This document shows, piece by piece, positions 1-8,921 of a stretch of DNA of 19,513 bases. Position 1 is the first letter of the stretch. Each line of letters opens with the position of its first letter. The translations under genes and the position numbers were made by a program. Below the pieces are notes generated by a model. The model saw only the letters and a program-made list of their open reading frames with translations, was not told where the DNA came from and made no database searches. The stretch covers positions 1-19,513 of the forward strand of contig MSJI02000620.1 of NCBI GenBank assembly GCA_001931905.2. Reading direction: 5' to 3'. The stretch comes from Cladosporium sp. IMV 00045 (taxonomy: Eukaryota; Ascomycota; Dothideomycetes; Cladosporiales; Cladosporiaceae).

Positions 1-1280
1 ATACATCGGTGGTCTCATGTCTACGAAAATTCTCCGAAGAGGAGATGCTGTGCGAGAGGAACAAATTCCATTGCGATAATTGCGGCGGTCTGCAAGAAGC
101 CGAAAAGCGCATGAAGATAAAGCGGTTGCCTCGTATTTTGGCTCTGCATCTGAAGCGTTTCAAATACACCGAGGATCTACAGCGCTTACAGAAGCTGTTC
201 CATCGGGTTGTGTATCCCTTTTACCTGCGCCTATTCAACACCACAGACGACGCCGAGGACCCGGATCGATTGTACGAGCTTTACGCGGTGGTGGTGCACA
301 TTGGCGGTGGGCCGTATCACGGCCACTACGTCAGCATAATCAAAACTCAGGATCGCGGCTGGTTGCTTTTCGACGACGAATTGGTCGAGCCGGTCGACAA
401 GAACTATGTCATGAACTTCTTCGGCGGAGAACCCCAACCGGGCGTACAAGATGCAAAGCAACTAGCTTGCGCTTACGTCTTGTTCTACCAGGAAACGACC
501 ATGGAAGCCATGCTCAAAGAGCAAGAAGCCGAAGGCCAACAGCAAACCAAATCCCGAACCTCCGACGTGGGCACCGCCCCCGACAGCGGCCTCTCACCCA
601 CCCAACACATGAACAACCCCCTCTACCACACGCAAACCGTCACCGATCCGCCCCACGAAGTCCTCGACGCCATGAAACCCCTCGCCCACGCCGCCACCGC
701 CCCGCAAGCAAGCCACACCCGCCAACCGACCGACCACCACCCCGCCCCTCCCCTGCCGAACATCAACCCCGTCCTCCCCGCCAAGTCGAAGAAAGAACTC
801 AAAGCCGAGGAGAAAGAGCGCAAAGCCGCGCAGAAAGCCGAGGAGAAAGCCCTCGCCGCCCAGCGCAAGGAGAGCGCCAACAAGCGCATGGAGGCTTGGC
901 GCAAGCAGGAGGCCGAAATGGCCCAGATCATGGAACTCTCCAAGGCCAGCGCGGCGGAGGAGGCGAGGAAGCGTGGCGAGGACCCCGCGGCTTCGGGCGC
1001 GAAGGAGGAGAAGAGTGGCGGCTTGTCTCGCTTCGCTCGCCATCCTAGCATGAGTTTGCGTGGCAAGCCGAAACTCTTCGGCGGGAAGGATAAGGAGAAG
1101 GATTCTGGGCCTGCGGGTGGTGCTGGTGCTGCGGGCTTGTCGACCGTCCCGCAGGGCGCGAAGAGCGATGCGCAGACTACCGCTGCTGCTGCGCCTGAGC
1201 CGCCCATCACGGCGGCGGAGGAGAAGGCGAAGAAGAACCGGTTTAGTCTGGGGAGGAAGAAGAGTACGAGTTTGATGTAA
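1..1280 (+). CDS. creB: CreB/UBP9-13-type ubiquitin C-terminal hydrolase, C-terminal part (5' truncated by window)
   Basis: The frame is open from the first base (first full codon at position 3) to a TAA at 1278-1280, giving about 425 residues of a protein that starts outside the window. The first half is the C-terminal part of a USP (peptidase C19) catalytic domain: a CDNC zinc-knuckle pair near 80-90, the [14 protein letters not shown] motif near 135-175, the His-box [11 protein letters not shown] near 304-336 containing the catalytic histidine, and the DDELVEPVD segment that carries the last catalytic-site acidic residue. The domain ends with AYVLFYQE near 470-493. It most resembles CreB of Aspergillus and yeast Ubp9/Ubp13 (USP12/46 group), deubiquitinases linked in fungi to carbon catabolite control with the WD40 partner CreC. 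After the domain comes a disordered Pro-rich stretch, a Lys/Glu/Ala-rich coiled coil (about 780-970) and a basic Ser-rich tail. The catalytic cysteine box lies upstream and cannot be checked. Confidence 0.92.
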   Translation, partial: TSVVSCLRKFSEEEMLCERNKFHCDNCGGLQEAEKRMKIKRLPRILALHLKRFKYTEDLQRLQKLFHRVVYPFYLRLFNTTDDAEDPDRLYELYAVVVHIGGGPYHGHYVSIIKTQDRGWLLFDDELVEPVDKNYVMNFFGGEPQPGVQDAKQLACAYVLFYQETTMEAMLKEQEAEGQQQTKSRTSDVGTAPDSGLSPTQHMNNPLYHTQTVTDPPHEVLDAMKPLAHAATAPQASHTRQPTDHHPAPPLPNINPVLPAKSKKELKAEEKERKAAQKAEEKALAAQRKESANKRMEAWRKQEAEMAQIMELSKASAAEEARKRGEDPAASGAKEEKSGGLSRFARHPSMSLRGKPKLFGGKDKEKDSGPAGGAGAAGLSTVPQGAKSDAQTTAAAAPEPPITAAEEKAKKNRFSLGRKKSTSLM

Positions 1281-2194
1281 AGTTTGATGTTTGTTGTCGT
1301 TGTTGGTTGTCTTTCGTCGATTTTTGTCTATACCCCCTTTGGCATTGTGCTGGGACAAAATGGAGAGACGACAGGTATTGTGTGGAACTTTTTGTTTATC
1401 CTTCAACCTCTCCACAAGGGAGACCGAATTTGAGTTTACTTTTCTATTTTCCACCTTGTTTCTTCCGCCACTAGTCTGTTCTTTTACACCATGTCTTTTC
1501 GAAACATCGTACGTGCCGTGCATAGCGGGAAGGGGGACAGCGAAGTCTGTTCCCGCTTCTTTCTCTTTCTGTCTTATTATTACTGGAAACTTTGTTTCGG
1601 TTGTAGATACCTACGTATATTTCATAGCAATTTCTGGGTTGAAAAGTGATTTCTTGGGACTTGTATGCCAGGGCTCGATGAGCTTGATATTTGATCTCTG
1701 TCCTGCCTAGATTTCGCGCGTGGCTTGAGCTGCCTCTCGTTTATGGGGGTTATCTGTTGTAGGGGAACGGTAGGGATTGGGAGGAGGGCATGGGGAGGTA
1801 GAGTGCCCGTCGCCATGTCCCCGGGCGCTTGCGTTGTGTTTTCGCCCGTCCTTCGCTCGGCGAAATCTCTAAACCGCGCAGTGGGACATGCTCTTCCACC
1901 TCTCCCTCCTTTCCTCGGCGGTCTTGCTTCTCCCAGCTGCGCGTTGCTAGTCCAATCCCCAGCTGTCTTCCCTACTCTCTCTCTTCTATTTGTTCATTCC
2001 CTCTTGCCTTCCCCTCCCCATGTCTCGTGCTCGGTTCGTGTGCATCGTGATCGTATTGTCCTTTCGTCATGCCGCCAGCCCAGTTCGCGGAGGATCAGTA
2101 CTCGAATTTGCCCTCTACCGTCCGTCCCTTTTCGCTTCTTCCTGGGTTTTTGTCACTTTAAAGCCTGCCGCGGCGCCTTGTGGTCTGCCCGAGC
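1281..2194. other. Convergent spacer between creB and yos1
   Basis: This 914 bp lies between the stop codons of two tail-to-tail genes and should hold both 3' UTRs. It is T-rich and pyrimidine-rich on the + strand, notably 1880-2020. The open frames here (for example 1725-2258 on +) show no recognisable motif and run into the antisense of yos1 exon 4. A 30-codon ATG frame at 2069-2158 (+), opening MPPAQFAEDQYSNLPS, follows the pyrimidine-rich run. It could be a small ORF of an unannotated transcript, but nothing else supports it. Confidence 0.5.
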
Positions 2195-2762
2195 TCAGCC
2201 GAACGCCACGGCCCAGATGATGATGAGGACGTTGAGGAAGATCAGGGGTACTGCTTGAAGTCAGCCAACGTGCTCTTCCGAGAGGATCTTGGGCGAACTC
2301 CTCCGCCGAGCGGTGAGAAAGGGGTTGCTGGCACTTACTCCGCATGAGCGTGCGTACGGAATTGATGAGATTGATGGTTTTGGCTTTGATGCTCGCGCCG
2401 TCTTGCGCGCTGCCGCCGAAGGAGGGCTCGTTTTGTTGTGCGTTGCCCCAGCCAACTGTAAGTTTGAGAGGGTTAGTTGCTTGGTCCAATGTATAGGACG
2501 GGGTGGGGGTGGTGTAGTGTATGGGCCGTGGACGTGGGCATGTTCGGTGGGGGGTTCGCTTTGCTTTCAAGGGCTGGAGAGGGAGACGTACTGCGTGCGA
2601 GGAAGCGGTCTTCGGATAGGACTGCTATGGCGTTTACGAGGAGGACGGAGACTGGGAGAAGGGGGGAGGGTTAGTTGGGTCTGCGAGGGGGTGTGGGAGT
2701 TGGTTTGGGGTTGTTGATGTACCTTGGAAGAGGCCGCCGAAGGAGAAGAGGAGGGTCGCCAT
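2195..2762 (-). CDS. yos1: Yos1/IER3IP1-family ER-Golgi transport protein, four exons
   Basis: The gene is spliced on the - strand: exons 2762-2723, 2651-2592, 2455-2339 and 2250-2195, with the TGA at 2197-2195. Introns are 71, 136 and 88 nt. Donors are GTACAT, GTACGT and GTAAGT; acceptors are CCCAG, TTACAG and AAGCAG. Every junction is phase 1 and the joined frame gives exactly 90 residues. The protein has an N-terminal membrane segment opening MATLLFSFGGLFQ, then the family motif NAIAVLSEDRFLARIGW (about residues 20-36), a polar linker, the conserved IKAKTINLINSVRTLMR stretch (about 56-72), and a second membrane segment starting IPLIFLNVLIIIW. This order and size match yeast Yos1 (about 85 residues), a subunit of the Yip1-Yif1 complex needed for ER-to-Golgi vesicle transport. 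It is convergent with creB and divergent from alg12. Exons this short are missed by simple ORF calling. Confidence 0.93.
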
Positions 2763-3116
2763 AGTTAAAGGAAGTGGTAGTGGTAGTTTGTGAGGGAAGA
2801 GTGCTTGTGTTCGGCTTTTACGAGGTCGGTCTATGAGTATATTCAGGACGAAGTGATGTTGTTGTCTGGAGTCTGGAGAAAGGTGTTCTAAACGTCGTCG
2901 GTGGTTGCACCCTGGCAAGCGGAGCTGCAGCCATCAATCAGCTCTGGGGTATTTGGACTTGGACTCGAGAGCTTCCCAAACGCGACATCATTCCTTAGAT
3001 TCACTTGCCAGATATAAGGTGTTCAATAAATGTCGGTGGCGCATCATCACGCCGGACGAGCCTTGCAATTTCACTTGACGCAGAACCATTGGGCGCGTAA
3101 GCCTGATTACACCAAA
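2763..3116. promoter_or_regulatory. Divergent yos1/alg12 promoter region
   Basis: This 354 bp separates the divergent start codons of yos1 (-) and alg12 (+) and must hold both promoters and 5' UTRs. A TATA-like element, ATATAAGG, lies at 3012-3019, about 100 bp before the preferred alg12 ATG at 3117. An ATTGG (reverse CCAAT) pentamer occurs at 3088-3092. I see no other gene in it. Confidence 0.5.
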
Positions 3117-4805
3117 ATGATGGGTGAGGGCTCATTCCAATAGACAACGACCAGGTGGTGAAGCATTCTCTAATACATCTATTCAGATCTCGCTGTCAAC
3201 CTGCTGATACCAGGTCTAATTCTGGTTCACTTGTTCGCCGCCCCCTACTCGAAAGTGGAAGAATCATTCAACTTGCAAGCAACTCATGACATTCTGAATT
3301 ATGGCCTTCCTTGGGCAAACTCAACGGCCGTCATCGCAGACAAGTTCGACCACGCCTCATTTCCAGGATCCGTACCGAGGACTTTCACAGGCGCTCTCCT
3401 TCTTGCCGGAGCTGCTTCGCCTTTCTCATCATTCTTTAGCTCTCCGGACCAAGTACAGTTTCTCGTTAGGGCGATCCTGGGCCTGACCAACGCCTTTGCA
3501 CTGCTTTCCCTTCGATCCGCCGTGGACACTGCGTATGGCAAGATCGCAGGCCGCTGGTTCGTCCTCTTCCAGGCAAGCCAGTTTCACGTCATGTTCTATG
3601 CCTCGCGGACGTTGCCCAATATGTTCGCTTTCGCCGCCACGACAGTTGCATTGCGTAACTTGGTCCTGGCTAAAGCAGTCGCGTCAAAGTCTACTCGAAG
3701 CCAGAAGCGGAGACGGTTAGCTTTGTATCTGCTGACTTTCGCGGGTATTGTCTTCCGCTCTGAAATTGCTATCTTGCTTGCGATGGAGACTCTGGTTCTG
3801 CTTGTGCAGCAACGAGCTTCCCTTACCAAAGAAGTCATCCCTGCTGGCATTGCGGGTGTTTCCATTGGACTCTTAGTCACCATCAGCGTCGATTCGTTCT
3901 TCTGGCAGCAGTTTCCACTCTGGCCTGAATGGACAGGTTTCTATTACAACACCATCCTGGGAAAATCTGCAGACTGGGGAACTAGCCCGCCTGCGTGGTA
4001 TTTCGTCAACGCACTGCCGCGTCTACTTCTCAATCCCATGACACTTTTTGTCTGTATCCCACTTGCGCTAGGCGTCAAGGCAACGCAAAAGACAAGTCAG
4101 GACATCTTAACACCGCACCTGGCTTTCATCACCCTCTACAGCTTGCTTCCACACAAGGAGTGGCGGTTCATCATCTACAGCATTCCTGCTTTCACTGCGG
4201 TGGCATCCGCTGGCGCTTCGTGGATGTGGACGCGTCGGGCGAAGACGATCGTGTATCAAGCGCTGAGCTTTGGTCTGATCGTCACCACACTTGGCTCGTT
4301 CTTCGCAAGTTCTGGCCTGCTCTTGATATCCAGTCTCAATTACCCTGGCGGCGAAGCTTTGCAGCGTCTTCAACAAATCGACACGTTACCCGGCAAGAGT
4401 GTCTACCTGGATAATCTCTCATGCCAGACTGGCGTCACGCGGTTTCTGCAGACACAACCCAGCTGGACATACGACAAAACAGAGGATAAAAACTCTCTGC
4501 TGGATCCTACTTTCTGGCAGCAATTCGATTACGTGCTGGCTGAGGACCCCAAGCGGATTATTGGAAGTTGGCAGGTCATTGATACCATCACGGGCTTCGC
4601 TGGCATTACGATAAAGCCTGACGATGATGAAATGGCCACGTCAATCTCTGTCAATGAAAGTATCATCTCACGCGCGAAGGACACTTATCTGACACTTGGG
4701 CAAGAGTTGCGAAAGACTGTGACTCGTGGTTATTGGCCGGTGATAAGAATGGAGCCGAAGATCTACATCCTCCGCAGAGAGCCGCCTCCAGTGGTTGTTT
4801 CGTGA
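3117..4805 (+). CDS. alg12: Alg12, dolichyl-P-Man:Man7GlcNAc2-PP-dolichol alpha-1,6-mannosyltransferase
   Basis: Two exons are inferred: 3117-3123 (ATG ATG G) and 3187-4805, joined by a 63-nt intron (donor GTGAGG, acceptor ATTCAG, phase 1). The joined product has 541 residues, close to yeast Alg12 (551). It is a multi-pass ER membrane enzyme of family GT22 (GT-C fold) that adds the eighth mannose, alpha-1,6-linked, to the lipid-linked oligosaccharide for N-glycosylation. Family marks are the first membrane helix followed by [20 protein letters not shown] (about residues 20-39), the luminal loop with acidic pair E27-E28, and the conserved HKEWRF motif starting at H325. Many hydrophobic helices follow, and the tail is polar. 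An in-frame ATG at 3030 would add 29 residues, but a TATA-like element at 3012-3019 sits almost on it, so 3117 is preferred. The stop lies only 14 bp from the stop of the facing VOC gene. Confidence 0.94.
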
Positions 4806-4819
4806 ACGCAACTAGTTGC

Positions 4820-5584
4820 TCATACGTAGTTCGACACCCTGTACATACCAAGATTAGTCATCGATATCACACGCTTTTGGAATAATAATGCCGCTGGCAC
4901 CGTCCAACTCACTCGATCAAATTCCCATCCGGATCGCGACAGTAGACGCTCCGCAACTTGCCCACCGCACCCGTGCGGTCGACGACTTTTGAACCTTCCA
5001 GGACCTGTGTTGACAAGAGATGATGTATCAGTAGTGTTCGCCAGACATATTCCCCCATCTCGCAAAGCAATGGATGAAATAATACCTCAATCCCAGCTCC
5101 CAACCAACAGCGCAACACATCATCAACCGGGTGCTCCGTGATGAAACACAAGTCTCCACTGCCGAGTTGCACGCGGGCGGCTTTGGGTTCGAATTCATGC
5201 CCGGAGAGGTGTAGGTTTATTTTTTGGGAGCCGAACTTGAGGGCGTGGCTTTGTGGTTTACATATCAGTTAGCTGAAGCATGCAAATATGTACTAGTAGC
5301 TAGCTCTCTTTGATGCTTTGTTTTGGTAGGGTCGGACTGATGTTGATGGTTGGAAGTGAAGTGATGGATATAGTATAGGGACGTTGTCGGAGCGGCACTA
5401 TCTTCGATGCCTTTAAAGGGTCCCTTGGTACTACTCACCGTTCGACGCCGTCACCCGATTTGAATTTCTCGTGGCTCATTCCTAGATGCGTGGTGTAGAA
5501 GTCTACGGCCGCTTCAATGGATTTGACAGTCAGGACGACGTGGTCGAGGGATTGGACTGCGAAGTTGGGAGTTTGTTGGGACAT
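4820..5584 (-). CDS. VOC-superfamily (glyoxalase/bleomycin-resistance/dioxygenase-like, GLOD5-type) protein
   Basis: Four exons on the - strand: 5584-5439, 5248-5086, 5004-4913 and 4838-4820, ending in TGA. Introns are 190, 81 and 74 nt; donors are GTGAGT, GTATTA and GTGAGT. The joined frame gives 139 residues, the normal size for a single-domain VOC protein. It shows two beta-alpha-beta-beta-beta modules: the first opens with SLDHVVLTVKSIEAAVDFY (H15 is a likely metal ligand) and contains KINLHL (H62); the second holds GDLCFITEHPVDDV and ends with SVYCRDPDGNLIEVSNYV (E134 is the likely last ligand). The last five residues before the stop come from the 19-nt final exon. The closest named type is GLOD5-like; the substrate is unknown and no glyoxalase activity can be claimed. 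The first intron is long and its acceptor (CACAAAG) is poor in pyrimidines, so that junction is the least certain. Confidence 0.88.
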
Positions 5585-5816
5585 GTTGGTCGATAGTGGT
5601 GATTCTCTTGCAATTTGCCTCGTTGAGACTTTGTTCGTGCTTTATTACATGGATTTTTCGTTTGCCGATGGTTTGATGGAGGTTTTCGGTGTGAGTATAC
5701 ATGTACCAATACTGCGATGTCTTTATTACCGAGGGTAGGTGGCTGTCAAAGATCAAAATAAGGGATATAATTTGTGAAGACGATTCAATTGTCATTAAAT
5801 CTTACCAAGATATCCG
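5585..5816. other. Spacer between the VOC gene and the tRNA gene
   Basis: This holds the 5' flank of the VOC gene (read on -) and the upstream flank of the tRNA gene. It is AT-rich near 5755-5810. I see no coding signal. Confidence 0.45.
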
Positions 5817-5899
5817 GCTTCTTTAGCTCAGTGGTAGAGCGTGGGATTGCAGCAATGCAAGATATCCTAAGGTCCCTGTTTCGATCACGGGAGGGAGCT
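5817..5899 (+). tRNA. tRNA-Cys (anticodon GCA) with an 11-nt intron
   Basis: The sequence folds as a tRNA of 72 nt after splicing. The acceptor stem is 5817-5823 with 5892-5898, followed by discriminator T5899 (U73 is typical of tRNA-Cys). The D arm GCTCAGTGGTAGAGC is 5826-5840. The anticodon stem is 5842-5846 with 5865-5869; the anticodon GCA is 5849-5851. An intron at 5853-5863, one base 3' of the anticodon, contains TGC able to pair with the anticodon, as in canonical eukaryotic tRNA introns. The T arm pairs CCTGT with ACGGG around TTCGATC (5875-5891). The A-box TAGCTCAGTGG is good. Pol III stop signals follow (T4 at 5906-5909, T9 at 5913-5921). Oddities: the nearly invariant G53-C61 pair is T-A here, and there are several G-U pairs, so a decayed copy is possible. 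The position-26 base is G. Confidence 0.83.
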
Positions 5900-5905
5900 C
5901 GATTC

Positions 5906-5921
5906 TTTTGCATTTTTTTTT
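5906..5921 (+). terminator. Pol III T-tract terminator of the tRNA gene
   Basis: A T4 run (5906-5909) and a T9 run (5913-5921) begin seven bases after the tRNA 3' end, the usual RNA polymerase III termination signal. Confidence 0.75.
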
Positions 5922-6413
5922 GCAAACCAGCATCCCTAAGGCATGCAAACGGTTCTATAGTTTTTGTTTCCATCTCAATAAAAGCAAAACGATATGGGAA
6001 AGTGATGTTGTCCGGTCATTCAAACATTTCGCAAGGTCTGGTACAGGACTGCCAAATATAGTGTCGTACAATAGCAAGATCTTGAGGTTGATGAAATTGT
6101 ACACAGGAGCATCCACTAGGGATCAGATTGGTCATCGAGGGCATATGCGTGCTTGTTCTCCTCGAACGTTCCATACAGGGTAAATGCAAATGATATCTAT
6201 ATACCGGACGAGAGGTTACGTGGGCCTGGTCTTACTGCGGGGTCCATGGTTTCCCCTCCCAGCCATGCACGTTGGACGAGAAGCACAAGAGCTCAACAGG
6301 CGTGGTATATAGACTTGTATGGAATGCGATCATTTGAACCATGAGTTTTCATTCCCTTATCTGCCTCAGTCGTACTACAGATATACCGAGAAACCACGTA
6401 ATCCAAACCGAAC
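5922..6413. promoter_or_regulatory. Spacer and promoter upstream of the SDR gene
   Basis: This stretch lies between the tRNA terminator and the SDR start codon. A TATATAG element at 6306-6312 is about 100 bp before the ATG at 6414, a plausible TATA box. The open frames at 5774-6061 and 5908-6183 (+) and 5785-5973 (-) show no recognisable protein feature. Confidence 0.45.
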
Positions 6414-7425
6414 ATGGCACCAGGAACAGCGTACATCACCGGAGGCGCCTCTGGCATCGGACTGGCTGTTACCCAGGCTTTGAGCAAACGGCAGATGCGA
6501 GTAGCCATTGCCGACATAAACCTCTCAGCAGCGCAAGATGTTGTCAAACAGCTGAATGCAACTGCTACCGCCGGCCAAGAACACCTCGCCGTGGAAGTCG
6601 ACGTCTCATCATGGGAATCGCAGGTTGCCGCTTTCGAGGAAGCACTTGCGAACTTGAAGACGATAGACATCGTGATCGTCAACGCGGGAGTGGGGGAGAA
6701 AGTCTTCGTGCCTAATGATGATGGGAAAGGACGGGGATTCGTGAAACCGAATTTGAGGATCTTGGACGTCGATCTGGATGGGTTCCTCTACACGTCTGCT
6801 TTGGCCATTCAGCAGATGCGCAGGCAAGAAGTCGGACAAAATGGGCTGAGGGGCAAGAGTGAGCGGAGTCTTGAGCGGACTGTTGATTCTCTTGCTGATT
6901 TGATCAAATAGTCATCGGAACTGCATCGGTGTGCGGGTTTTACTGTGTTCCTAGTCGGTATATCCATTGCCCTATTGTCGAGGAGTATTGACCCTCTTCC
7001 AGCACTTCCGGTGTACACGGCCGCAAAGCAGTAAGTCTGCCTGCTCTTTCCATGCAACCTTTGCAAAAGTTGACTGACTCCACTACAGCGGTGCTGTGGG
7101 GTTCGTCCGCTCTTACGGCAAATACCTGCCAGAGGAGCAAATCGCACTCAACGCTGTCTGTCCGCACGTCGCCAGATCCGGTATCAGCACCAGCTCGTTC
7201 TATGACGGACTAGAAAACCAGCGCTTGTTGACACCGATGGATGGAATAGTTGATGCTTTCATGCAATTCGTCGATCGAGACGACATGAGCGGGGAGTGTC
7301 TGGAAATTGGTCCGGTCGGTGGCGCTCAAGTACGAGAGCCGGCTCAAGTGCTCAACCACGAAAGCGAAGTGGTCAACGGCTTACTCTACCAGAGAGGCCA
7401 TGTTCTGCATGAGCCAAAGGCATAG
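6414..7425 (+). CDS. Short-chain dehydrogenase/reductase (classical SDR, NAD(H)-type), four exons
   Basis: Exons are 6414-6858, 6912-6953, 7003-7030 and 7089-7425; introns are 53, 49 and 58 nt. The joined frame gives 283 residues, ending in TAG. It is a Rossmann-fold oxidoreductase: TGGASGIG (residues 9-16) binds the cofactor, D34 at the end of the second strand (AIADIN) favours NAD(H), NAG is at 90-92, the catalytic serine is likely S154 in TASVCG, and YTAAK (Y167, K171) is the catalytic pair. The downstream LNAVCPHVARSGIS matches the PG-motif region of classical SDRs. It resembles fungal relatives of 15-hydroxyprostaglandin dehydrogenase, but the substrate is unknown. Intron 2 uses a weak donor, GTCGGT at 6954; this choice gives the family-like VPTLPVY. 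A donor at 6945 (GTGTTC) would also keep frame and remove three residues. The stop is 14 bp from that of atg6. Confidence 0.9.
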
Positions 7426-7439
7426 GTAGAAGAATATCC

Positions 7440-8921
7440 TCAACGGCCGTCGCTCGGTTCGGCCGGATCGTCAGCAACGTGGCTGGCATGCGCCAGCAAG
7501 AATTTGCAGCAAGTCAATGTGTACTTGCATGCTTTGGTCCATTGTTCTTCTTGACCGAAGTTGCCCAACTTAATGCTGGCCTCTCCAATTTTGTCCTTGG
7601 TGATTGAGTACGGCATTTGCAAGCCAGCGGAGCCAGGAGCTCGAGAAGAAGTCCACGCGACGTGCTCTCCAAGCTGACGAAGGCAGTCCAGAAATGCCAC
7701 CATGCCACTGTCGAAGCTCCGATGCAGAAAGCCGAAACTCAAGGGTACATCCCCTGAAGAGTAGAGCTCGAACATAGTGCCTTTGGCTTTGGATGGTGTA
7801 CCATTGGCTGATTGATCTGGTCTCTCAATCTTCTCGATTTTGGATGTTGAACCCATAGGATGCAGCTTCCAGCCTTGCAGCTTGCATTTTTCCTTGTCTG
7901 CAACGATGGCAGTCAGCAGCATGACTTGACCCCAAGCAGCGTTGATCTCAGCCCAGTCGACGGGATGATCTGGCAATCGTCCAAGTCGCAGCCCGTTGAT
8001 TGTACCAAAGTGCCCATCGTGTCCGATGCAAAATGTATCATTGTAGACGTTCGTCCGTTGTAATGATTCGAGAAGCTTCGTGTCGTGTGCCAGCTGATTT
8101 TGCAAGCTATCACGCTCTTCTTGAAAAGCGGTCAACTCGGCAGTAAAAGCGTTTCGTTCGCGCCAAAAACGTTCTTCCTCCTCATCTAGGTCTTCGGCTT
8201 CTGCGTCAAGCGCTGCAATCTCATCTTCCATGCGTGCCTTTTCTGCTTCCAGGGCCTCGAGTTCTTCGAGAGCTTGCTTTTCCCGACGTTGGGCTTCCTC
8301 CAAGTCAGCCTTGGTCTTGGACTTTTCTTCATCCGTTGGCACATCCTCTTGCGCATGTTTGAGGAATTGAACGTAAGCGTCTCGTTCGCGCGTGACGGCT
8401 GCTTGCCGCTTGTGGAGCCCATCGAGCAATATGTCGGTACACTCCATGCAGATGGGATGATCAATGTCCGAACGTGCGGACAGAATCTCAAATAGTCTCA
8501 TCGTTTGCTCCAGATCAGCAGAGTTGATTGTAGCAACGCCATCAACATCCTTGTTTTCTTTGCTTGGCTTTGGTGGCGCAAGTTTGGCTTTGGATGGTGA
8601 TGGTGCCCCCTGATCCTGCTTCTCTGGCCCAAATTGCGATTCTGTGAGCATGATGTAGCTCATATCTGGTTTTGCTTTGTGAGAAGTCTTCTGTCCAGTG
8701 GAGATACGGCGCTTCTGTATAGGAGCGCCAGCATGCTGAGAGGCATCGTCATATCGTTGTCGCCTTTCTGTTGCAGCTGCGGAGCGAGGCGCGTCTGGCG
8801 AATTTGGAACAAGCGTGGGTGCAGCGTCAGCAAGAATCTTGAAGGAAGCTGGGTTGAGATCTTCCAGCGTGCCATCAACCTTGAGTGGCGTTCTGCATTT
8901 CTGGCATATGAGTTGAGACAT
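7440..8921 (-). CDS. atg6: Atg6/Vps30 (Beclin 1 homologue), autophagy and vacuolar sorting subunit
   Basis: This is a single uninterrupted frame of 493 residues starting at the ATG 8921-8919 and ending in TGA. It is a subunit of the class III PI3-kinase (Vps34) complexes that produce PI3P for autophagosome formation and endosomal sorting. An N-terminal CxxC pair (C6, C9) begins the protein, followed by a disordered Pro/Ser/Lys region. A BH3-like/linker region lies around 140-171 with LEQTMRLFEILSARSDIDHP and a CMEC pair. A Glu-rich coiled coil spans about 171-290. The BARA domain (about 291-480) opens with NVYNDTFCIGHDGHFGTING, contains WAEINAAWGQ, and has LYSSGDVPLSFGFLHRSFD and a hydrophobic final helix with KYTLTCCKFLLAHA. 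The size matches fungal Atg6 (about 480-560 residues). It converges on the SDR gene and diverges from the scm3-like gene. Confidence 0.96.
   Translation of the reverse strand: MSQLICQKCRTPLKVDGTLEDLNPASFKILADAAPTLVPNSPDAPRSAAATERRQRYDDASQHAGAPIQKRRISTGQKTSHKAKPDMSYIMLTESQFGPEKQDQGAPSPSKAKLAPPKPSKENKDVDGVATINSADLEQTMRLFEILSARSDIDHPICMECTDILLDGLHKRQAAVTRERDAYVQFLKHAQEDVPTDEEKSKTKADLEEAQRREKQALEELEALEAEKARMEDEIAALDAEAEDLDEEEERFWRERNAFTAELTAFQEERDSLQNQLAHDTKLLESLQRTNVYNDTFCIGHDGHFGTINGLRLGRLPDHPVDWAEINAAWGQVMLLTAIVADKEKCKLQGWKLHPMGSTSKIEKIERPDQSANGTPSKAKGTMFELYSSGDVPLSFGFLHRSFDSGMVAFLDCLRQLGEHVAWTSSRAPGSAGLQMPYSITKDKIGEASIKLGNFGQEEQWTKACKYTLTCCKFLLAHASHVADDPAEPSDGR

Noticed and set aside
80..1523. 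Long alternative frames over creB (80-1048 +, 594-1523 -, 623-1210 -).
   Set aside because: They are shadows of the GC-rich, Lys/Ala/Pro-rich creB tail; none shows a domain, while the creB frame carries the USP motifs.
1725..2258. 177-codon + strand frame in the creB-yos1 spacer.
   Set aside because: No recognisable motif, low-complexity Ser/Pro composition, and its end is antisense to yos1 exon 4.
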